From contig JAQYLI010000031.1 in NCBI GenBank assembly GCA_028720105.1, forward strand, positions 1-64,000: a DNA stretch of 64,000 nt, written 5' to 3'. The position numbers and the translations under genes were made by a program. The stretch is from Oscillospiraceae bacterium (GTDB lineage Bacteria; Bacillota; Clostridia; Oscillospirales; Ruminococcaceae). The notes below the pieces were generated by a model, which saw nothing but the letters and a program-made list of their open reading frames with translations, was not told the DNA's origin and ran no database searches. Every line of letters starts with the position of its first letter. Position 1 is the stretch's first letter. Shown piece by piece: positions 58,564-64,000 of the stretch.

Positions 58564-60369
58564 ATGAAAAAATTAACGCTTGCGCTTATCTGCCTTACGG
58601 TTCTTCTTTCCGCCTGCGGAACCGAGACAAAAGAACCCGAGGAGACGGATATACTCGATACAACGGCGGCAATGGAAACGACATCTGCCGTTTTCCAAAC
58701 ATCATCAGCAATTTCCGAAACAGAAACAGAACCGTCAAAGCCCGTTATAGTTGATGAGAGAGAAGCTGTCCCCGAGGGCTTTACAGCTGCCCTTGACCTT
58801 AATGATTTTGCGGACGAGGGATATTTATCGGGTGGATTTGCCGTTTCGGGCGGCGATGTCCTTCTTGTGGATTATACCAAGATCTATAATGCGCCGGAAG
58901 ATAGAAAACCTGACTATCTTTTGGGAATATCCATAAAGGAAAAGAAGCAGCTGTTCAGGATAGACGCACCCTCAGCCGATTGCAGCATAGAGCTTATACA
59001 AGGTTTATCGGACGGAAAAATATCTGCCTGCGCTTCGGTCTATAAAACAGGCGGCGAAAACATATCACTCATAGAGCTTGACAAGGACGGAACTTACAGG
59101 ATAACCGAGGGAGCAGGCTCGGACGATATTGTTTATTCCTGGGGAGACAGAGCGGTTAAGGTTATTAACGGAAGCATTATAAACGCTCTTGACGGAAGCG
59201 TTCTCTGTCAGCGGTATGACGAGGAAAACGACCCCGATTTCGTAAATAGCAAGATATATCGTTTTTCTATGCCTTTGGATAATGACCGCTTTATTTATCA
59301 GATGATCGGTTATGAATGGTCGGAGGGCGTTGGGATTTATGATCTCAGCACAAACACCTCCATAAATTTGCCCGACAGCAGAGATACCGCTCCTTTAGGC
59401 GTGCATAACGGTATAGTCTATACCGTTGACAGCTTTGACGGTGTGGGGGAAAATATCTACATTTCAGACCCCGACACTCCGGAGAAAAAACTATTCTGCA
59501 GTTCTCCATATAAACTTCAGATGAACGATATGCTTTATTATGAAATGCCCTCAAAGGGAGAGTTCCTTTTGGCAGTATATGAACCTTGGGTTGATCGAGG
59601 GGAAGAGGCAAGGCTGGCTATTCTCAGTCCAGATACGGGAGAGATCATGACCGAATACACGCTTCCCACTATCTCAAATTACTATCCTCCGTTTTTTACA
59701 GATAATTACATCTGCTTATTCGATTATACTGACGAGATCATCTACACCTTGCCTATGCCACGGGGAAAATTTACTGTTGAGGACAAGGGCGATACTACCG
59801 AGCTTTGCTACACATATCTTGGCAAGTCCGAAACGCTCAGAGCGAATTATAATTCCGTAACCTGGAACCCAAGCAAATATACAATTAAAGAGTTTAATGA
59901 TGTGATGGGCTTTGACGGTGTTATCTATACGGAGACGGCGGCAGCGGGACATTGGTCGCATAACTTTTATCTTTCGGTCATTGACGGAAAGCCTGTTTGC
60001 ATTGCGGAAAGCTTCGGAAGTAAAAGCGGCGAAAATGACAGTATTGCCGACATTGACGGAGACGGCATAAACGAGCTTATCTGCAACTGCGTTTACGGGG
60101 CTGACGGCGAACAGGAATGTTTAATTTATAAAATGACAGACGAGGGCATTATGAAGGCAAGCGGACACGACCTTATAGACAGCGAAATAATTGAAAAGCA
60201 GACAATGTCAAATGCCATATCCTCGGTTTATCTTCCCGAAACGAATAAGATGCTTTGCGGATATGTTGAAAATGATGAATATGTAACTGCCGAATACGAT
60301 ATAGATATGTCTGCACTGAATTTCGAGCCTTTCGTATCGTCATTATTTGATTTACCTGCAGACGAATAA
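58564..60369 (+). CDS. Large surface lipoprotein with beta-propeller-like body
   Basis: A 601-residue lipoprotein: signal peptide with lipobox LLSAC, a Thr/Glu-rich linker, then about 530 residues of repeated beta-strand segments, probably a propeller. Near the C-terminus SIADIDGDGINELICNC is a calcium-loop/FG-GAP-type motif. I do not recognise the family. AGGGGG lies 7 bases before ATG 58564. Its N-terminus resembles that of the lipoprotein at 43740 (both share PEETDI after the lipobox). Confidence 0.75.
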   Translation: MKKLTLALICLTVLLSACGTETKEPEETDILDTTAAMETTSAVFQTSSAISETETEPSKPVIVDEREAVPEGFTAALDLNDFADEGYLSGGFAVSGGDVLLVDYTKIYNAPEDRKPDYLLGISIKEKKQLFRIDAPSADCSIELIQGLSDGKISACASVYKTGGENISLIELDKDGTYRITEGAGSDDIVYSWGDRAVKVINGSIINALDGSVLCQRYDEENDPDFVNSKIYRFSMPLDNDRFIYQMIGYEWSEGVGIYDLSTNTSINLPDSRDTAPLGVHNGIVYTVDSFDGVGENIYISDPDTPEKKLFCSSPYKLQMNDMLYYEMPSKGEFLLAVYEPWVDRGEEARLAILSPDTGEIMTEYTLPTISNYYPPFFTDNYICLFDYTDEIIYTLPMPRGKFTVEDKGDTTELCYTYLGKSETLRANYNSVTWNPSKYTIKEFNDVMGFDGVIYTETAAAGHWSHNFYLSVIDGKPVCIAESFGSKSGENDSIADIDGDGINELICNCVYGADGEQECLIYKMTDEGIMKASGHDLIDSEIIEKQTMSNAISSVYLPETNKMLCGYVENDEYVTAEYDIDMSALNFEPFVSSLFDLPADE

Positions 60370-60428
60370 TTTTACGGTAACATTCATATATTTGACTATA
60401 TGTTTATATACAGAAAGGTCGGATATGA

Positions 60429-61169
60429 ATGCCCAATGTTTTTTTAAGCCCGTCCACACAGGAGTGGAATAAATATGCCACCAGCGGCAACGAGGAGCAG
60501 TATATGAATATGCTTGCAGACCTTATGGAGCCGTATATGCTTTCTTCGGGAATTACATTCACCCGAAATGACCCTGCAAGAAACGTTAACGGTGCTATCG
60601 AGGACTCCAACAGCGGCTGGTACGATGTTCATCTTGCACTGCACTCCAATGCAGGGGGAGGGCAGTATGCAGGAGTTTCACGTGGTATCGAGATATATTA
60701 CTCGCCCTATTCCGATTACAGCCGCCGCCTTGCCACTATCATTGCAAACAATATGGAGGTCATTTACCCCATACCCTCAAAGGTGAGTACCATTCCCACC
60801 ACCTCTCTTGCGGAGGTCACAAGGACGAAAGCGGTGGCTGTGCTTGCGGAGCTTGGCTATCACGATAATTACGAGGACGAGGTTTGGCTTAAAGATAACC
60901 TTGAGCTTATTGCAAGGACTATGGTGCAGTCGCTCTGTGATTATTTCGGCATACCATTTATTGAGCCCTCCCCCATTCGTACAGGAACAGTTCGGACTGA
61001 CGGCTCAAATCTTAACATAAGAAGCTATCCCTCAACGGATTCCTACATAGTGGGCAAGATACCCAACGGCGGTCAGGTGAATATCTACGGCGAAACGGAT
61101 AACTGGTATGTGGTGAAATACAACGGTATCACAGGCTATGCGGCTATGGATTTTATTGAGGTGAACTGA
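60429..61169 (+). CDS. N-acetylmuramoyl-L-alanine amidase with C-terminal SH3b domain
   Basis: A 246-residue protein: Amidase_3-like domain (about 1-175) then an SH3_3 cell-wall-binding domain (GTVRTDGSNLNIRSYPSTDS, about 185-246). Candidate zinc/catalytic residues are Glu in NEEQYMN, His in LALHSNA and Glu in LAELGYHDN; the first zinc-ligand His of the classical motif is replaced in LSPSTQEWN. There is no signal peptide, so release would need lysis, a holin or a non-classical route, as for endolysins. No phage genes are nearby. Confidence 0.82.
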   Translation: MPNVFLSPSTQEWNKYATSGNEEQYMNMLADLMEPYMLSSGITFTRNDPARNVNGAIEDSNSGWYDVHLALHSNAGGGQYAGVSRGIEIYYSPYSDYSRRLATIIANNMEVIYPIPSKVSTIPTTSLAEVTRTKAVAVLAELGYHDNYEDEVWLKDNLELIARTMVQSLCDYFGIPFIEPSPIRTGTVRTDGSNLNIRSYPSTDSYIVGKIPNGGQVNIYGETDNWYVVKYNGITGYAAMDFIEVN

Positions 61170-61176
61170 TTTTTTT

Positions 61177-61210
61177 AACAGCTCTCCCGGTTTTCGGGGG
61201 AGCTGTTTGT
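61177..61210 (+). terminator. Terminator of the amidase gene
   Basis: AACAGCTC, a mismatch and CCCG pair with CGGGGGAGCTGTT around a TTTT loop, then TGTGTT. Confidence 0.7.
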
Positions 61211-61226
61211 GTTAATAAAAATAATC

Positions 61227-61255
61227 TTGACTATACATCTTCAAAGCATTATAAT
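61227..61255 (+). promoter_or_regulatory. Promoter of queC
   Basis: TTGACT (61227-61232), 17-base spacer, TATAAT (61250-61255). The leader is only about 35 bases and shows no preQ1 riboswitch features. Confidence 0.7.
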
Positions 61256-61297
61256 ATACATAGAATGCAAACTCCCAAAAGAAAGGAACTGATAAAA

Positions 61298-61978
61298 ATG
61301 TCACAGGAAAAAGCACTTGTTTTGTCAAGCGGCGGAGTGGACAGCACCACCCTGCTTGCCCTTGCCTGCGAAAAATACGGACGTGAAAACGTGGTCGCTT
61401 TGTCCATATATTACGGACAGAAGCATAAAAAAGAACTTGAGGCTGCGGATAAGACCGCAAAATATTATAATGTTGAACACATCGCCCTCGACCTGTCAAC
61501 TATCTTTAGATATTCCGACTGCTCTTTGCTTGCAGGCTCTTCGGCGGAAATTCCCCATGAAAGCTATGCAGAGCAGCTTGAAAAGACAGACGGTGCGCCT
61601 GTTTCCACCTATGTGCCTTTCAGAAACGGACTGTTTCTCTCGGCGGCGGCAAGTGTTGCGCTTTCAAAGGGCTGCTCGGTGCTTATGTACGGTGCCCACG
61701 CCGATGACGCTGCGGGAAATGCTTATCCCGACTGCTCCGAAGCCTTTGTGAACGCTATGAACAATGCGGTTTATGAGGGCAGCGGCGGACAGCTAAAAAT
61801 ATCCGCTCCATTTGCAGGAATGAACAAGGCGGCTGTGGTTGCCGAGGGAAAACGTCTCGGTGTGCCTTATGAGCTTACCTGGAGCTGCTACGAGGGCGGC
61901 GACGAGCCTTGCAGAGTATGCGGCACCTGCCGTGACAGACGTGCGGCTTTTCTGGCTAATGGAATTGATTTATACTAA
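61298..61978 (+). CDS. queC: 7-cyano-7-deazaguanine synthase
   Basis: The 226-residue enzyme makes preQ0 for queuosine (or DNA 7-deazaguanine) from carboxydeazaguanine and ammonia. The PP-loop is SSGGVDSTT and the C-terminal zinc site is CYEGGDEPCRVCGTC. Other pathway genes (queD, queE, queF, folE) are not in the window. ATG 61298 has AAAGGA 10 bases upstream. Confidence 0.95.
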   Translation: MSQEKALVLSSGGVDSTTLLALACEKYGRENVVALSIYYGQKHKKELEAADKTAKYYNVEHIALDLSTIFRYSDCSLLAGSSAEIPHESYAEQLEKTDGAPVSTYVPFRNGLFLSAAASVALSKGCSVLMYGAHADDAAGNAYPDCSEAFVNAMNNAVYEGSGGQLKISAPFAGMNKAAVVAEGKRLGVPYELTWSCYEGGDEPCRVCGTCRDRRAAFLANGIDLY

Positions 61979-61985
61979 AATAAAA

Positions 61986-62015
61986 AAAGCCTGCCGCAAA
62001 CGTAAGGCAGGCTTT
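61986..62015. terminator. Bidirectional terminator between queC and the monooxygenase-like gene
   Basis: AAAGCCTGCC and GGCAGGCTTT around a 10-base loop; A-run on the left and T-rich right side serve both strands. Confidence 0.8.
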
Positions 62016-62020
62016 GCTTA

Positions 62021-62317
62021 TTATTTCGGCTCGTCTATATACCGTTCAACTCTGAGCCGAAGCTTGTATTTGTCTCTAAGCTCAGCTATCTTTTTCATCA
62101 TCTCCGATTTATGATGAATGTCGATAGCAGACTGATTTTTCCAGCGGTCTATAAGAAGCACCGTTTCGGGGTCGCTCATAGGAAAAAAGTATTCATATTT
62201 TTCATTGCCCTCTTGGGCTCTTACAGCGGCGGCAATACCGCTTGATTCCATTTCCTCCGCAAATTTGCGGGCGTTTGCGTTTTTGGCAGTGTAGTAAAGA
62301 ATTAAGGTTTTTCTCAT
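62021..62317 (-). CDS. ABM-superfamily (quinol monooxygenase-like) small protein
   Basis: A 98-residue ferredoxin-like-fold protein with the ABM pattern DPETVLLIDRWKNQSAID and HHKSEMMKKI. Such proteins act as monooxygenases or heme-degrading enzymes, or have no known activity; an anaerobe makes an oxygenase role doubtful. AAAGGAG lies 9 bases before the ATG. It is last in a three-gene leftward operon. Confidence 0.8.
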   Translation of the reverse strand: MRKTLILYYTAKNANARKFAEEMESSGIAAAVRAQEGNEKYEYFFPMSDPETVLLIDRWKNQSAIDIHHKSEMMKKIAELRDKYKLRLRVERYIDEPK

Positions 62318-62331
62318 TTGAAAAAACTCCT

Positions 62332-62421
62332 TTAGATATTTGTCTTTCTTTTTCCGATATATCTTCCTGCAAATCCGAACGGTTCAAGAAGGGCAAAAGA
62401 TTTTATGACGGCTTTATTCAT
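62332..62421 (-). CDS. 29-residue small ORF with strong ribosome site
   Basis: Sequence starts MNKAVIKSFALLEPFGFAGR and ends GKRKTNI; basic and partly hydrophobic. AAAGGAG lies 5 bases before the ATG and is fused to the stop of the upstream gene (TAAAGGAG). Its own stop is also fused to the Shine-Dalgarno site of the next gene in the same way. The position in a tight operon supports translation. No family recognised. Confidence 0.55.
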   Translation of the reverse strand: MNKAVIKSFALLEPFGFAGRYIGKRKTNI

Positions 62422-62431
62422 AATGTCTCCT

Positions 62432-62794
62432 TTACGTGTCGGGGTGGAGAACGTACATTGCGTACTCTTTTTCGACCCCTATGATATTCTCAAAATTCCT
62501 TTCGAGGACAGGCAGAGGACGGGTACAGTAATTCAGAAGCTGTAATGCATCGTTGACCTGTTCTGCATTTTTTGACATTACCGCAAATTCTTCAAGGAGA
62601 GTAAAGATATCGTCTTTATAGGAAATGTCCTGCTTGTAGTAGGGGTCAAGAAAATAATCAAGGCAGAACAAAAGACTGTCGGTCTCCGCAGAGTCCGAGC
62701 CGAAAAGCACCCTGCGAATTTCATTGATACCGTTTCTTACAATGTCCTTATGCTCTTTTGAATATGTGACTGTCTTAATATTCTGTGATGTCAT
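62432..62794 (-). CDS. Hypothetical helical protein, 120 residues
   Basis: A soluble, mainly helical protein starting MTSQNIKTVTYSKEHKDIVR; LLFCLDYFLDPYYKQDI and LLEEFAVMSKNAEQV are prominent blocks. I do not recognise it. ATG 62794 is used; the run AAGGAAGGTGAGAGGT just before it contains an in-frame GTG (62803) that is probably not the start. First gene of the operon, with a promoter at 62818-62846. Confidence 0.65.
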   Translation of the reverse strand: MTSQNIKTVTYSKEHKDIVRNGINEIRRVLFGSDSAETDSLLFCLDYFLDPYYKQDISYKDDIFTLLEEFAVMSKNAEQVNDALQLLNYCTRPLPVLERNFENIIGVEKEYAMYVLHPDT

Positions 62795-62817
62795 ACCTCT
62801 CACCTTCCTTTTTTATC

Positions 62818-62846
62818 ATCATAACATAATCCGAGGGGTAAGTCAA
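62818..62846 (-). promoter_or_regulatory. Promoter of the three-gene operon
   Basis: Minus strand TTGACT (62841-62846), 17-base spacer, TATGAT (62818-62823) preceded by TGT. Confidence 0.6.
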
Positions 62847-62853
62847 CAGATAG

Positions 62854-62890
62854 CGAAAAAGTCCCTCCCCGAAAAAAGGAAAGAGACTTT
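62854..62890 (-). terminator. Terminator of the right-edge cluster
   Basis: Minus strand AAAGTCTCTTTCC pairs, with G-T pairs, to GGGGAGGGACTTT and runs into TTTCGC. Confidence 0.6.
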
Positions 62891-62902
62891 CATCTGTAAG
62901 TA

Positions 62903-63301
62903 TCACATCATAATGTAAATAAGCGCCGCAAGTATCACCCAGTCTGCGCCGCTTCTTGCGAGTATCACGATAAGTGCGATAAGAATGAGTTTTTCGTTAT
63001 CAAGACCGTTTATCCCAAGAAGAGCAAGAGGATCTTTTCTTGACTGCTTGCTTTCATCGGGCAGAGTATTCGCGGCTCTCTGAGCGGTATTTGTATTCTG
63101 AGATGTGTTCTGCACCGGAGCATTCGTGGGATATGCTCTGCTGTCGGGTGCAGGCTGAGTACGGGACGGCGCCATTCCCATTGCGCTGTACCGCATATTT
63201 CCCGAGGGCGGACGCTGCTGCGATTGCTGTCCCGGGCGCTGAAGCAGTCCGCTGTTTCGGGGAGCATACCCGTATGGTATATTTTCAGCCAATTTGTCCA
63301 C
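62903..63301 (-). CDS. Hypothetical protein with Pro/Gln-rich part and C-terminal hydrophobic hairpin
   Basis: A 132-residue protein: about 80 residues of Pro/Gln/Asn/Ser-rich low complexity, then LALLGINGLDNEKLILIALIVILARSG and DWVILAALIYIMM, which form a membrane hairpin. The start is a GTG at 63301 close to GGAAAGG; no better start is seen. It follows two small helical proteins read in the same direction. Function unknown; tail hairpins of this kind occur in spore-associated proteins, but nothing proves that here. Confidence 0.6.
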   Translation of the reverse strand: MDKLAENIPYGYAPRNSGLLQRPGQQSQQRPPSGNMRYSAMGMAPSRTQPAPDSRAYPTNAPVQNTSQNTNTAQRAANTLPDESKQSRKDPLALLGINGLDNEKLILIALIVILARSGADWVILAALIYIMM

Positions 63302-63318
63302 ACCCTTTCCGATAAAAG

Positions 63319-63690
63319 TTACAGAAGCTTATCCAGATTTCCCAGCATACCGCTTTTTTTCAGCTCGGAAAAAACGGCATACATTTTCAGAAGTTTGACC
63401 GCCTTGTCTGCCTTTGCCTGCCGCTCCGAGCTGAGATATGGCTTTAGGGCAAGTATAAGTGCACGGTTTTTGTCGTCACTCCCTGCCGCCGAAACTGCGC
63501 CCATCAGACCCATAAGCATTGCGGGGTCAAATCCTCCCGAGCTTTCCTCGGAGGAGGAGTTCTGCGGAGACTGCCCCGTGTCCGAACCGTCCTCGGTCTC
63601 GCTTTTTAGCAGATCGGCAAGCTCCTTTATCTGCTGCAGGCTTTCGGGATCGCCGAGAACGGAGCCTAACATATCGTTCATATTGTCCAT
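63319..63690 (-). CDS. Hypothetical helical protein with Ser/Gly linker, 123 residues
   Basis: An N-terminal helix (DNMNDMLGSVLGDPESLQQI), a Ser/Glu/Gly-rich linker and a C-terminal helical part (ALILALKPYLSSERQAKADK, then LLKMYAVFSELK). GGAGG lies 8 bases before ATG 63690; an in-frame GTG at 63699 overlaps that site. Middle gene of the right-edge cluster. Family not recognised. Confidence 0.65.
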   Translation of the reverse strand: MDNMNDMLGSVLGDPESLQQIKELADLLKSETEDGSDTGQSPQNSSSEESSGGFDPAMLMGLMGAVSAAGSDDKNRALILALKPYLSSERQAKADKAVKLLKMYAVFSELKKSGMLGNLDKLL

Positions 63691-63715
63691 AATCGGCACC
63701 TCCCCGAAAAGCGTA

Positions 63716-63967
63716 TTACTTGCCGCCTGTCAGTTTTTTGTAAAGAGCCTGTGCCTGAGGCGCGCTCATCATCTTTTCAAGCAGCTGGGGATTAGACAGC
63801 ACCTGATTGAATTTTCGCGCTTCCTCGGGCTTCATATTCTTCAGTGCATTGTCGAATTTGCCCTGCATAAGCTCCTGTCTCAGCTTTTCGGGGGGAATAC
63901 CCAGCTTTCCGCTTACGGTTTTAAGCAGAGCGTCCACGTTCTGAGGGTTGGTTCCTTTGATATCCAT
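63716..63967 (-). CDS. Hypothetical small helical protein, 83 residues
   Basis: Starts MDIKGTNPQNVDALLKTVSG and contains KLGIPPEKLRQELMQGKFDN and repeated short helices. Soluble and charged. GCAGGA lies before the ATG. First visible gene of the three-gene right-edge cluster; its promoter may lie beyond the window. Function unknown. Confidence 0.65.
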   Translation of the reverse strand: MDIKGTNPQNVDALLKTVSGKLGIPPEKLRQELMQGKFDNALKNMKPEEARKFNQVLSNPQLLEKMMSAPQAQALYKKLTGGK

Positions 63968-64000
63968 AAGTTATCCTGCCTTTCAAAAATTGTTGTTCAG

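Noticed and set aside
61256-61297. Possible preQ1 riboswitch before queC
   Set aside because: The leader is too short and lacks the CTAACTA-like tail and pseudoknot pattern.
1-64000. CRISPR arrays, tRNA and rRNA genes
   Set aside because: No regularly spaced direct repeats and no cloverleaf or rRNA-like sequence were seen in the intergenic regions.

Overview
The window looks like chromosome from an anaerobic, gut-type Clostridia, most likely the Ruminococcus group. Pointers are a multi-ferredoxin [FeFe] hydrogenase, a beta-glucosidase with the reversed GH3 domain order known from Ruminococcus albus, a carboxynorspermidine decarboxylase, a T-box leader in front of ilvA, Shine-Dalgarno sequences of the AAAGGA/GGAGG type, and many promoters of the form TTGACA-N17-TATAAT with an extended TGn -10. 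This placement is inference; no rRNA or other taxonomic marker is present.

Region 1 (about 1-12.8 kb) is AT-rich accessory DNA. It opens with a diguanylate cyclase, a stand-alone membrane sensor and a metallo-beta-lactamase-fold protein, enclosed by copies of a 12-14 bp repeat (GCGGAATCAGG core). The outer copy abuts a truncated serine recombinase. Next is a leftward block: a five-gene operon (protein with an HNH-like motif plus membrane segment, CxxCxxCC protein, two paralogous coiled-coil/glycine-rich proteins, TerB-like protein) preceded by a membrane-type GTPase and a divergent XRE regulator. Beyond it are three very small genes divergent from a WYL regulator, with palindromic operator candidates between them. 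I could not match the GTPase/HNH/paralog/TerB block to a named system, and it is the best candidate here for an undescribed one.

Region 2 (12.8-26.4 kb) holds cell-envelope and carbohydrate genes: a polysaccharide deacetylase lipoprotein with an apparently dead SGNH domain, an EpsG-like polymerase carrying an extra C-terminal domain, an orphan solute-binding lipoprotein, a permuted GH3 beta-glucosidase, and a GldA/GldF/GldG/DUF4340-type ABC export operon. Region 3 (26.5-36.3 kb) is one long core operon read leftward from an extended -10 promoter: rimP-nusA-rnpM(ylxR)-L7Ae-like-infB-rbfA-nrnA-truB-ribF-gltX.

Region 4 (36.3-49.2 kb) has ridA, a cupin, ilvA with a T-box, thrH, the hydrogenase followed by a small M50-like protein, a FAD-dependent oxidoreductase, a three-repeat lipoprotein, and a leftward run tmcAL-DUF896-nspC-metallophosphoesterase-ogg. 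Region 5 (49.4-56.8 kb) has rpmE, a YigZ-type gene, and dgt-dnaG-rpoD-rrf2, then an ECF sigma factor coupled to a membrane protein. Region 6 (57-64 kb) has glmM, a lipoprotein, an amidase, queC, a three-gene leftward operon including a 29-codon ORF, and three small conserved-looking proteins at the right edge.

No tRNA, rRNA, CRISPR array or intact insertion sequence was seen. All assignments were made by reading motifs; no database search was run.
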